64,000 nt of DNA, from assembly GCA_964631345.1 (NCBI GenBank), contig CAZVWE010000005.1:1-64000 (forward strand), given 5' to 3'. The first letter of the stretch is position 1. Each line of letters starts with the position of its first letter. Positions 10,608 to 18,523 of the stretch are shown piece after piece. A program made the position numbers and the translations under genes. The notes under the pieces are model-generated. The model made no database searches. It was not told the origin of the DNA and saw nothing but the letters and a program-made list of their open reading frames with translations. This DNA comes from MGBC163016 sp964631345 (GTDB lineage: Bacteria; Actinomycetota; Coriobacteriia; Coriobacteriales; Eggerthellaceae).

Positions 10608-10685
10608 TGCCAACACCAATTCCTTCTTGCTCCCCAGCAATAACTAAATTGCAAAGCTTAGGCGCACAGTGTGGCAGACAAGCTA

Positions 10686-11237
10686 TTAGTTACGAACAAC
10701 AACGGTGCATTGCGCCGCTGCCTGACCGACAACCTCTTCTGTATCCATGTCTAGCGCATAAAAAGTTGCTATGCACGGATAGTTCCCCGCAGGTAGGTTC
10801 TCGTCCAACGTAGCCGTCTGCACATGGTAGTTGGGCTCGATAATATCTGATGTAAATATGACCTGACCAGTATCAACTAAAGAAAGCTGCACCTGCATTA
10901 AATAATGGTTCGCAGGCGAGTTTTCAATTTTCACTTCACCTTCAGATGTTCCATTCTCAAATTCAATAACACTCGCAATCGAAATGTTCATCATGCCGTC
11001 TTCAACTATTCGGTCAAGTTCTGCACGAATTTCATCTGCAGTCTTACCATCAAGTTGTCCTAAATCGCCGCCTCTACTTGAGGATTGCGTTGAATTTAAG
11101 AAGAAATAGAGCCCGACTAACAACGCCAAGACAATGGCGATCCCAGCAATGGTCATCCAGATGATGAAGCCTTTGCCTTTGCGCTTTTTCTCATCGCCGT
11201 TGTCTTGAAGTCCATTTTGTGCGTTTATGTTTTGCAT
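10686..11237 (-). CDS. Small single-pass membrane protein with an extracellular beta domain
   Basis: I do not recognise a named family. From the ATG at 11237 the product is 183 residues: a charged N-terminus with KKRKGKG, one membrane helix (about 24-46), a Ser/Gly linker, and an outside domain of alternating short strands ending in a Thr-Val-Val-Val strand. The fold resembles small beta-sandwich proteins found beside sortase-anchored proteins. The frame extends to a TTG at 11312, but the ATG is placed just before the basic/TM start and has AGGG upstream with short spacing. It lies about 80 bp upstream of the large InlB-repeat gene on the same strand with no terminator between, so co-transcription is likely. 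It may be an accessory protein of that adhesin (inference). Confidence 0.75.
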   Translation of the reverse strand: MQNINAQNGLQDNGDEKKRKGKGFIIWMTIAGIAIVLALLVGLYFFLNSTQSSSRGGDLGQLDGKTADEIRAELDRIVEDGMMNISIASVIEFENGTSEGEVKIENSPANHYLMQVQLSLVDTGQVIFTSDIIEPNYHVQTATLDENLPAGNYPCIATFYALDMDTEEVVGQAAAQCTVVVRN

Positions 11238-11426
11238 TTTCCCTATCCAGTCTTTCTTGCAAGTAATGGGCTTGCGAACCGACAGATAAATCCGTAATGT
11301 GCATTCTAGCAATTTTACCCGCTAGTTTACGGCGTTCAAGCAGCATATTTCAATATATGTGCCCGAATTATCTAGGATTACGCCTGCCAACCACCAATCA
11401 ACTTACCGAAAGACACTCTCTGGAAT

Positions 11427-11456
11427 AAAAAAGGGGCGGTCCTTTTGGCCGCCCCC
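11427..11456 (-). terminator. Strong rho-independent terminator after the small secreted protein gene
   Basis: Minus strand: GGGGCGG and CCGCCCC arms close a short loop, followed by six T. It sits about 80 bp beyond the stop of the gene ending at 11534. It separates that gene from the membrane-protein/adhesin pair downstream. Confidence 0.88.
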
Positions 11457-11533
11457 GTCCTAACCTTCGTTCGGACCGATCTTTGAAAGATTCAAACAGT
11501 TAGGCCTTTTCACAACCTTACATCTTGGTCAGC

Positions 11534-12154
11534 TTATGCAGCCTTTGTACCAGCGATGGTGTAGTTGATGGTTGCGAATGTGGACTGAAGATTTGATGCG
11601 CTCAAAGGTTGATCCTTGTGATCAGCGATGGTGCCAGCGAGGTTAAGAGCAGCTTCGCTTGAAGGACCTACTGTAAAGCGTAGGTTATCAAGATCAGCAG
11701 CCATTCCCGTTGCAAGGTTGATCTCGGTGCCAGCTGGGTTGATGGTAAGAGTCATAGCCATCTTGTCTTTGTATGTAGCCTCTGAGCAATCCTCAACAAT
11801 CTGGAACTGGCCGTTAGCAGCAATAGCCTCAACAACGTCGAAAGGGTTCTCGTCGCTTAAGTTCTTGATGACATACTTGTCAGGAGACGGTGTAAGGATT
11901 GGGCCTTGACCGTCAGATGGAACAACAACTGTCAAAGAGATCGGCACTGTAGCCTGGATCTGAGAGTTGATGGTGGTACCTTTGATGGTGGTGGAAGCCT
12001 TAGCTTGTGGGTTACCATCAGCATCATTACCAGCATCAGTGAACACGCCGTCGTTTCCAACCTCAAGAGTTGCGCCAGAAGCGAAAGCTGGAACGGTACC
12101 CATTGCGAGTGCCGCTGTCAGTGCGAAAGCACCAACGATCTTCGTAAGTTTCAT
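11534..12154 (-). CDS. Small secreted beta-rich protein
   Basis: A 206-residue secreted protein. Residues 1-26 are a textbook signal peptide (MKLTKIVGAFALTAALAMG... ending A-F-A-S). The mature part has the pattern 'I-x-A-T-V-P-I-x-L-T-V-V-V', then K-Y-V-I-K-N-x-S, then several strands, and ends in I-N-Y-T-I-A-G. No wall-anchoring motif or second membrane segment is seen. The start has a near-perfect AAGGAGG ribosome binding site, and the gene has its own strong terminator, so it looks like a well-expressed single-gene unit. The same strand pattern (T-V-P-x-x-I-T-F near the start, R-Y-T-I at the end) recurs in the last ~145 residues of the 9,911-residue protein, suggesting a shared domain. Related small proteins occur as fibre or surface-layer subunits in Gram-positive bacteria, but the role here is not established. 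Confidence 0.8.
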   Translation of the reverse strand: MKLTKIVGAFALTAALAMGTVPAFASGATLEVGNDGVFTDAGNDADGNPQAKASTTIKGTTINSQIQATVPISLTVVVPSDGQGPILTPSPDKYVIKNLSDENPFDVVEAIAANGQFQIVEDCSEATYKDKMAMTLTINPAGTEINLATGMAADLDNLRFTVGPSSEAALNLAGTIADHKDQPLSASNLQSTFATINYTIAGTKAA

Positions 12155-12364
12155 GGTTTCCTCCTTGTTACTAAACCATTTCTTAACAACCGAGTCTATT
12201 TATACAGGTCAAATGCCTGCTTGTATACATTTTGGAAGCATTTCTACAAATTCCTACAAACGCAGTTCACAATTCTTGAGAAACCATTACACGATTTCTC
12301 CACAACTTTTGAAAAAATCGCAATATGTTGTGTATTCAAATTTGAGAATAACTATTTTTTGTTT
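12155..12364. other. AT-rich spacer between brnQ and the small secreted protein gene
   Basis: This stretch holds no credible ORF. It must carry the promoter of the secreted-protein gene; TATAAAT and TTGACC-like hexamers are present but do not form a well-spaced pair. A short palindrome (TATTC-AAATTT-GAGAATA, around 12335) lies near the end of brnQ without a clear T-run. Confidence 0.4.
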
Positions 12365-13669
12365 TCAGACTTCTTTCAGGAAAGTTTTAGGCTTCACAAT
12401 TGTGGCAACCACCTTTCCGATTAGTCCACCTATTATCGCGAACACAAGCCATCCAAACCCAACACTATAAAGCGGAAGATAATCAACAACAGCAATGGCT
12501 CCTGTGCATTCCTCAATAGTGATAAATACACTAGCAATAAATGCCCCTAGAGCTGCGCCCTGAAATACAAACTTAGATTTCACAAAACGACGGCAAGCTA
12601 TTAGCACAACGGTTGTCATAAATGGCGGACACACCAAGGAAAGAATTGGCGATGCAATTGCAATAATTTCATCAAGGCCTAAATTGCAAATCAATATCCC
12701 CACAATAATGCATGCAATAACCATCCACGAATATTTAATTTTGCCATTCGTTATGTGTTGAAAATAGCTAGCTGTTGATCCTATTAAGCCGATTGCGGTG
12801 GTCAAGCATGCAAGCGCAACTACTACTCCCAAGATTGCAACACCAGCAGAACCCATTAATTGATCTGTGATTCCAACGGTTAATTGTGCCTGATCAACAT
12901 TTGTACCAAACACCGTAATTGACGTTGCACCTAAATAAGTAAGTCCACCATATATAAGTGTTAGAAGAACCGCTGCCATCACACACGCAGCACCTAAAGC
13001 ATGCAATCTATCTTTGCGTTCAGGGATACCGCTGTTGAGCAGTGTATTTTTCATAACTATCGCATAGCCCACAATGCAAATTACATCCATGGCCTGATAT
13101 CCAGCAAGAATGCCGTCTTGCACAACTGTATCTGACACAGGGGCATCAATTGGACCTATGGGATTTACTATGCCCGCAATGATCAACACAAGGATTCCTA
13201 GCACCAAAAGCGGTGTCAAAATCTTGCCAATAATGTCGACAATTTTTGACTCCCTAATTGTTAGAGCCAAAACAACGGCGAAATATATTAGAGAAAATGG
13301 GAAAAGGCCTAGATCATCGCCAAAATTTGAAACAATAGACATCTCGTAGGTTGTAGCAGCTGTACGGGGCATTGCTATCAACATGCCAGTGCAGAGGATT
13401 GCCGCTGTATCTAATATAAGTGCAGGGATTTTGCCTATCACATGCTCAAACGAAGTCTGCCCTCCACCTGCAGAATTCAGCGCATAAATACCAATACAAG
13501 AAATAACAACATCAACAAGCACAAATGCAGCAAGAGCAATTGGCCAAAGATATCCGCTTTCCATGCCAAGATAAGGCGGAAAGATAAGGTTGCCAGCACC
13601 AAAAAACATCGCAAACAGCGCAAGGCCTATGACCACAGATTGTTTACCTATCGCTTGCTTTGCATTCAT
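12365..13669 (-). CDS. brnQ: Branched-chain amino acid transport carrier BrnQ
   Basis: The 434-residue product is a 12-helix sodium- or proton-coupled carrier for leucine, isoleucine and valine (LIVCS family). The family signature lies near the N-terminus: a first helix with IGLALFAMFFGAGNLIFPP, followed by alternating hydrophobic segments through to the C-terminus. Length matches the family (about 430-450). It is the only transporter in this part of the window and stands alone, with a repeat-bearing spacer upstream. Assignment to the family is secure; the exact substrate is inferred from the family. Confidence 0.95.
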   Translation of the reverse strand: MNAKQAIGKQSVVIGLALFAMFFGAGNLIFPPYLGMESGYLWPIALAAFVLVDVVISCIGIYALNSAGGGQTSFEHVIGKIPALILDTAAILCTGMLIAMPRTAATTYEMSIVSNFGDDLGLFPFSLIYFAVVLALTIRESKIVDIIGKILTPLLVLGILVLIIAGIVNPIGPIDAPVSDTVVQDGILAGYQAMDVICIVGYAIVMKNTLLNSGIPERKDRLHALGAACVMAAVLLTLIYGGLTYLGATSITVFGTNVDQAQLTVGITDQLMGSAGVAILGVVVALACLTTAIGLIGSTASYFQHITNGKIKYSWMVIACIIVGILICNLGLDEIIAIASPILSLVCPPFMTTVVLIACRRFVKSKFVFQGAALGAFIASVFITIEECTGAIAVVDYLPLYSVGFGWLVFAIIGGLIGKVVATIVKPKTFLKEV

Positions 13670-13694
13670 CCGGCTAACCCTCTATTCCCAGTTT

Positions 13695-13804
13695 GCCTTT
13701 CGCTTAGCGCGTTATTCGCCTTTCGCTTAACGCACTGTTCGCAATGTTCGCACTGTTCATCCAATGCGCCTTTCGCTTAACGCACTGTTCGCTTAACGCG
13801 CTGG
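13695..13804. repeat. Intergenic repeats with unit GCCTTTCGCTTAACGCACTGTTC
   Basis: Near-identical 23-bp copies begin at 13695 (diverged), 13718 and 13768, with partial copies (TTCGCACTGTTC near 13747 and GCTTAACGCGCTGG at 13791) around them. The repeats sit upstream of brnQ, between it and the divergent methyltransferase gene. Some half-units carry GCTTAACGC-type inverted pieces, so a regulatory role for brnQ cannot be excluded. Confidence 0.75.
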
Positions 13805-13845
13805 ATACAAAAACCTACATAGAGCTTAAGTAGAATTATGTGCAC

Positions 13846-13874
13846 TTGTAAAATCAACTGACACCACGTAATTC
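13846..13874 (+). promoter_or_regulatory. Candidate promoter of the SAM methyltransferase gene
   Basis: TTGTAA, a 17-bp spacer and TAATTC lie about 80 bp before the start codon. The fit to the sigma-70 consensus is moderate. Confidence 0.3.
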
Positions 13875-13902
13875 AACGGTGAACAATACGTTTATCACAA
13901 GC

Positions 13903-13929
13903 GTTATGACATAGCCCGTATGCCATAAC
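13903..13929. promoter_or_regulatory. 27-bp interrupted palindrome upstream of the SAM methyltransferase gene
   Basis: GTTATG-a-CATA, five bases, TATG-c-CATAAC: arms of 11 nt matching at all but one position, ending 24 bp before the ATG. It would lie in the 5' leader if the candidate promoter at 13846 is used. It could be an operator or a leader hairpin. Confidence 0.4.
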
Positions 13930-13953
13930 CTGTCACACAGAAATTGAGGAATT

Positions 13954-14796
13954 ATGAATATCCAAGAGATCAATTGGGCAGAACAATTCAAATTGCGCCA
14001 TCGTAATTTCGACAAAGACACTCCCGGAAGTGAAGAATCTCGCGCAACATGGGACGCAAAAGCTGCTAGCTTTGCACATAAACGAACCAGATCGGATTAC
14101 ATCAATCAATTAATAAAAATCATGGCGCTTGAGCCTGAAGATACTATCTTCGACATGGGTTGCGGCTCTGGTACTTTGGCAATACCACTTGCTGAAGCCG
14201 GACATAATGTCATTGCAGTAGACTTCTCAAACGCAATGCTTGAGGAACTAAAATGCGCGGCAAAAGAGCGCGATGTTTTGGAGAAAATCACAACCTTTCA
14301 GCGTTCTTGGCAAGAAGACTGGTCGGGTCTTCCAAAAGCTGATGTTGCAATATCTTCAAGATCATTTGTCACAGACGACCTTGAAGACGGTATCGCAAAA
14401 CTTGAAGGTCAGGCAAAACGCAGGGTATTTTTGTCATGTGGGGCGGGCGATCTCCCATATAGAGACTCAAGGATATTCGAAGCCATGGGAAGACCAGAAG
14501 ATGCATTCATGCCACCTGTGGAACTTGCGATCATCACTAATTATCTTTGGATGACCGGGAGACTTCCAACTATTCACTATATTGAATATCCCGCACGCTG
14601 GAAAAAATCCTCACGTGAAGCATTGGTGGAAGCGATACTTCAAGCACATTCCCCTAAATCTGATGCAGAAGAAACTGCTCTTAATACATTTTTAGATGAG
14701 CATATAGTCTTTGACATGGAATCGAGCCAATGGATGCTTGACTATCTTAGACACGATAGATGGGCAGTTATTGAATGGACGCCGCTTAATTTATAA
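13954..14796 (+). CDS. Class I SAM-dependent methyltransferase
   Basis: A 280-residue protein with a Rossmann-type SAM-binding core. Motif I is at about 65-73 (I-F-D-M-G-C-G-S-G), the acidic residue after strand 2 is in AVDFS at ~88-92, and a strand-4-like segment with DVAISSRS follows. The N-terminal ~50 residues are charged and helical and contain WDAKAASFAHKR, as in many small-molecule methyltransferases of anaerobes. The substrate is not identifiable. The start is supported by TGAGGA seven bases before the ATG. It is the only plus-strand gene between brnQ and the methyl-transfer island and has its own upstream palindrome, so it is probably independently controlled. Confidence 0.88.
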   Translation: MNIQEINWAEQFKLRHRNFDKDTPGSEESRATWDAKAASFAHKRTRSDYINQLIKIMALEPEDTIFDMGCGSGTLAIPLAEAGHNVIAVDFSNAMLEELKCAAKERDVLEKITTFQRSWQEDWSGLPKADVAISSRSFVTDDLEDGIAKLEGQAKRRVFLSCGAGDLPYRDSRIFEAMGRPEDAFMPPVELAIITNYLWMTGRLPTIHYIEYPARWKKSSREALVEAILQAHSPKSDAEETALNTFLDEHIVFDMESSQWMLDYLRHDRWAVIEWTPLNL

Positions 14797-14857
14797 GCAT
14801 TGAACCTCTAGCCTAGGGCCTACAAGCCCAGCTATTAACTGCAAGTCCAATTATTAG

Positions 14858-16612
14858 CTATCCCTCTAGGCTATCTAACAGATCGTTAAGAGATCGCGTA
14901 TATGCAGAAAGCGATTCACGATCAGCGTCAGTCATCTTCTCAGGCTTTTTCATCAATAGCTTCCGAACATTTGCAACCTGTGATTTGACCTCACGCTTTT
15001 GTTCTTTCTCTAACGACTTCCCTTTCTCAGAAATAAACGCATCCCCACGATTGACGGCATGTGTTGCCTCATCGCGCACTTCAAACGCATCACGTCTCGC
15101 CTGATCTTCTGCAGCATACTTTTTGGCATCCGCTATAGCTGCCTCAATCTCTGCATCACTCATACGATCTGAATCAGTAATGGTAATCGACTGCTCGTTT
15201 CCAGTGCCTAGATCCTTCGCAGACACGCGCAAAATCCCGTTTGTGTCTATATCAAAGCTCACATTGATCTGTGGAACCCCTGCTGGTGCGCGCTTTATGC
15301 CCTTCAATTGGAAGTTGCCGATCAGCTTATTGTCCTTTGCCATTGGACGCTCACCTTGCAGCACTCGCACCTCAACCTTTGTCTGAAATGGTGCCGCTGT
15401 TGTAAACACCTGCTCATAGTGAATTGGAAGTGTGCTGTTGCGCTCAATAACACGTGTGGCTACCCCACCAATTGTTTCTATTGCAAACGACATCGGAGTT
15501 ACATCCAAAAGTAGAAGTTCACCACCACGTGGCACCAATGCACCCGCTGATTGAGAAAGCGTGGCAGCCTGAATTGCGGCTCCTTGAGCGACGCACTCAT
15601 CTGGATTAATCGAAGAGGCAGGGCGTTTGCCAGTGAGTTTTTGGACATGCTCTTGCACCGCAGGAATTCGTGTAGAACCCCCGACAAGCAAGACTTCACC
15701 AAGTTCAGATGCTGCAATACCAGCGTCTGCAAGTGCTTGCTCAACAGGCGCCGATGTTCTCTCAACGAGATTGCGTGTGATTTGATTGAACACATCGCGC
15801 GTAATCAAAGTTTCCATATGAACAGGTTGCCCCGCTTTTTGCGCAAGGAAGGGCAAGTTCACAGTTGTGCTCTCAAGTGATGACAATTCTTTCTTCGCGG
15901 TTTCTGCGGCTTCACGTACACGCTGAATCGCCGTCACGTCATGCGAAATATCCACGCCTGATTCCACACGAAAACGTTCAATCAAATAGCGAACGAGCTC
16001 TTCATCAAAGTCATCGCCACCAAGATGGTTGTCGCCTGACGTCGCAAGCACTTCGATTACTCCATCGCCGATCTCAATGATTGAAACGTCAAACGTTCCA
16101 CCGCCCAAGTCATAAACCATAACTTTTTGTTGCGACCCATGATCGAGGCCGTAAGCAAGAGCAGCAGCTGTTGGCTCATTGATAATACGAAGCACATTAA
16201 GTCCCGCAATCCGACCGGCATCTTTTGTAGCCTGGCGCTGCGTGTCGTTGAAATATGCAGGCACCGTAATAACTGCGTCTTTGATTTGTGTGCCAAGTAC
16301 AGCTTCGCTATCTTGACGAAGCTTCGAAAGAATCATCGCTGACAGTTCCTGTGGAGAATATGCTTTGCCATCGATTGTCTTACGCCATGAAGTTCCCATA
16401 TGTCGCTTTACAGAAGAAACCGTACGATCTGGATTCATGGCTTGTTGTCTTAGCGCTAAAACGCCAGCAAGACGTTCGCCTTCTTTTGTAAATCCAATCA
16501 CAGAAGGAGTCGTACGGGCGCCTTCTGCATTCACGATTACCTCTGGTTGGTCGCCTTCAACTGCAGCAACACAGCTATTGGTTGTTCCTAAATCTATTCC
16601 TATCGCTGTCAT
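14858..16612 (-). CDS. dnaK: Hsp70-family chaperone (DnaK-like)
   Basis: A 584-residue Hsp70: the N-terminal ATPase domain begins with IGIDLGTTNS (residues 4-13), with the phosphate-2 motif VYDLGGGTFD, NEPTAAALAYG and the adenosine motif LLVGGSTRIPAVQ. The substrate-binding domain follows (LLLDVTPMSFAIET, then the NTTLP-like region NSTLP), and then a helical lid. It stops soon after the lid and lacks the long Gly/acidic tail of typical DnaK (~600-640 aa). It is the last gene of a minus-strand set with a J-domain protein and a DUF5685 protein. grpE and hrcA are absent. This suggests a specialised second Hsp70 rather than the main heat-shock dnaK (inference). AAAGGAG precedes the start. Confidence 0.93.
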   Translation of the reverse strand: MTAIGIDLGTTNSCVAAVEGDQPEVIVNAEGARTTPSVIGFTKEGERLAGVLALRQQAMNPDRTVSSVKRHMGTSWRKTIDGKAYSPQELSAMILSKLRQDSEAVLGTQIKDAVITVPAYFNDTQRQATKDAGRIAGLNVLRIINEPTAAALAYGLDHGSQQKVMVYDLGGGTFDVSIIEIGDGVIEVLATSGDNHLGGDDFDEELVRYLIERFRVESGVDISHDVTAIQRVREAAETAKKELSSLESTTVNLPFLAQKAGQPVHMETLITRDVFNQITRNLVERTSAPVEQALADAGIAASELGEVLLVGGSTRIPAVQEHVQKLTGKRPASSINPDECVAQGAAIQAATLSQSAGALVPRGGELLLLDVTPMSFAIETIGGVATRVIERNSTLPIHYEQVFTTAAPFQTKVEVRVLQGERPMAKDNKLIGNFQLKGIKRAPAGVPQINVSFDIDTNGILRVSAKDLGTGNEQSITITDSDRMSDAEIEAAIADAKKYAAEDQARRDAFEVRDEATHAVNRGDAFISEKGKSLEKEQKREVKSQVANVRKLLMKKPEKMTDADRESLSAYTRSLNDLLDSLEG

Positions 16613-16635
16613 TAATGGCTCCTTTCAATTGATAT

Positions 16636-16680
16636 AGCCATCGTCAGATATCGTTGTCGTTGTCAGATATCGCCATCAGC
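16636..16680. repeat. Short direct repeat between the J-domain and DnaK-like genes
   Basis: Two copies of a GTCAGATATCG-containing unit (around 16642 and 16661), with further degenerate CATCGCCATC pieces, lie in the 92-bp spacer. They probably arose by local duplication. Confidence 0.5.
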
Positions 16681-16704
16681 CTTCATCGTTAGGCATCGCC
16701 ATCA

Positions 16705-17592
16705 TCACAAACAAAAGACCGCAGATTGGCAAAGCGTCGGTGCGCACATGCAACAAAGACACATTGACATCGGATTGATCCCCATCGAAAATCCTTCAGT
16801 TGTACCCCTTTGTTCGTATGTTTGCGCACTGCGGGTAAACATCGATTCCGCACGCCTGTAATCAAGATTTTCAGGATCAAGTCTTCTTGCACGACGAATG
16901 AAATCAAGCGCTTGTACGGTGTTTCCAACTCCTTTTTGGGCAAGACTTGATAAGTAATACCAACGCGCATCTCTATATGTACTAGTTATTGCATTTAAAA
17001 TCGCAATTGCCGCCGGGTATCGTCCAGCATTCATCTCGTTTATAGCTTGACGAAATTCCGCAGAGTCAGAGGCTATCGGCTCTGGATGAATAACTGTTTG
17101 TCCATTGGCGCCGACCGTACCGCCAACACCGCCAAAAATATCTTCCCAATTAATTTCCGTCCATTGGTAAGGGTCTGCATTTCCGCCCTGTCCATTTTGA
17201 CCACCAGGTGGTCTTCTAAACGGATCAAATGGGCCTCCATAAGGATTTCCATAAGGTGAGCCCTGACCGCCGCCATAACCGCCAGGTTGTCCGTATGGGC
17301 TGTACCCTTGACCGCCGCCATAACCACCAGCACCACTGCCTGAACCATATGGATCATATCCACGACGCCTTGCGTCCCTTGCATCTTGCCGCACATACTT
17401 TTCGGGATTTACGATCCTGTCGTAAGCTTCGTTGATCTTGTTCATGCGGGATTCCGCATCTGGATCATTCGGATTTAAGTCAGGATGGTTTTCACGGGCT
17501 TTTTTTCGATATGCCTTTTTGATTTCATCTTCGGAGGCATCTCGGGAAACACCAAGAACTGCATATGGATCAATGTTTGAGTCCTCAGCCAT
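16705..17592 (-). CDS. J-domain co-chaperone with Gly/Tyr-rich linker and TPR-like C-terminus
   Basis: About 295 residues. The J-domain occupies residues ~8-70, with the catalytic HPD triad at 36-38, which stimulates the ATPase of Hsp70. A Gly/Tyr/Pro-rich low-complexity linker follows (~85-140). A C-terminal helical region (~165-250; for example N-A-G-R-Y-P-A-A-I-A-I-L-N and A-L-D-F-I-R-R-A) looks like tetratricopeptide repeats. The last 25 residues are rich in Cys and Met. It has no DnaJ zinc-finger or client-binding domain, so it is a type III J-protein rather than DnaJ itself. Its ATG overlaps the end of the upstream DUF5685 gene (a GTG nine bases earlier is also in frame), and the DnaK-like gene follows, so the pair is probably a dedicated chaperone/co-chaperone set. 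Confidence 0.9.
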   Translation of the reverse strand: MAEDSNIDPYAVLGVSRDASEDEIKKAYRKKARENHPDLNPNDPDAESRMNKINEAYDRIVNPEKYVRQDARDARRRGYDPYGSGSGAGGYGGGQGYSPYGQPGGYGGGQGSPYGNPYGGPFDPFRRPPGGQNGQGGNADPYQWTEINWEDIFGGVGGTVGANGQTVIHPEPIASDSAEFRQAINEMNAGRYPAAIAILNAITSTYRDARWYYLSSLAQKGVGNTVQALDFIRRARRLDPENLDYRRAESMFTRSAQTYEQRGTTEGFSMGINPMSMCLCCMCAPTLCQSAVFCL

Positions 17593-18496
17593 TTTCCTCA
17601 CCCCCGTTTTCTGTATTTACGTCTTGTGTCCTCATGGCTTGCGTTTGTTTAATTTGCTCCGCATCGTGTGTGATCACATCATGCGTAGCAATTTCATAAG
17701 TTTTATTAAATTGTTGCCACACTCCAGCATATAGAATGCTTCTCAGCAGATGCAGATCTTGTTCTATCGGCAACCTTTCGAAAACTTCCGTTGCCTCACC
17801 GATCAAAACCATAAGAAGCGTTCTCATATTTTCAGAGTCACTGATTATCGCAGTAAATGGGTTATATCTGTTGTGTTTTTGGTCATCTTTCAAGTCAACA
17901 GCAGCATCCATCATATATATGAAGCGACCAAGCCTATTTCCGAAGGCTCGCATATCCTCTTCCCAAAAGCCTTGGTCATGCGCAAATATATCGCCCAGCA
18001 TTTCCCCAAAAATGCTAGCAGCCGCATCGGGCTCCGCATCTTGCCCTTGCGCTTCCACAACAGCTATTTCTGCCATTGCACGTTCTATCGCATCGCATTC
18101 GTTTGGAATACGTTGCTTGGCTTTTTTGTATGCAGAAGCCAGCGCTTTCGAAGCCGCAAACGCCTTGGCACTTTTGTCATCATGCCAGTCATCTAGACAT
18201 TTGTGATACGCAAGAGCAACTGATAAATCTGCTGCATATTCGGTGTTTTTGGAAATTGCATAAGGCATTTTCTTCTTCGGATGCACTACACAATAGGCAC
18301 GACCCTTATCCTCAGGTGGCTCTTGCAGCGCATTTGACAACATGACAAGAAAAGTCATGTCATAAGTCAGACATGCGCGACTAATTTGTCCATATCTATC
18401 TTTAAGAGTACGACACAGTCCGCAATATAACGCCTGATAACGATCCTTTTCCTCTTCATCGATCGTATTTAAGTTTGCGGCTACAAATCCAAACAT
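17585..18496 (-). CDS. DUF5685-family protein
   Basis: 303 residues, beginning MFGFVAANLNTI, with the family's conserved ALYCGLCRTLK segment (residues ~23-33; C-x2-C) and an L-T-Y-D-M-T-F-L segment after it. The rest is mainly alpha-helical and includes D-D-W-H-D-D-K, F-A-H-D-Q-G-F-W and R-Y-N-P-F-T-A. The pattern of a Cys pair plus several His/Asp helices suggests a metal- or cofactor-binding helical bundle, but the biochemical function of DUF5685 is unknown. It is translationally coupled to the J-domain gene (8-bp overlap) and is first in the set, which suggests it may be a client or partner of the J-domain/Hsp70 pair (inference). Confidence 0.85.
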   Translation of the reverse strand: MFGFVAANLNTIDEEEKDRYQALYCGLCRTLKDRYGQISRACLTYDMTFLVMLSNALQEPPEDKGRAYCVVHPKKKMPYAISKNTEYAADLSVALAYHKCLDDWHDDKSAKAFAASKALASAYKKAKQRIPNECDAIERAMAEIAVVEAQGQDAEPDAAASIFGEMLGDIFAHDQGFWEEDMRAFGNRLGRFIYMMDAAVDLKDDQKHNRYNPFTAIISDSENMRTLLMVLIGEATEVFERLPIEQDLHLLRSILYAGVWQQFNKTYEIATHDVITHDAEQIKQTQAMRTQDVNTENGGEENG

Positions 18497-18523
18497 TTAC
18501 TTCTTTCCCATAATTCAGCGCTA

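Noticed and set aside
14797..14857. Terminator between the SAM methyltransferase and DnaK-like genes
   Set aside because: Only an imperfect GCCTAGGG/CCCTCTAGGC pairing with a ~40-nt loop and no T-run; not strong enough to list.
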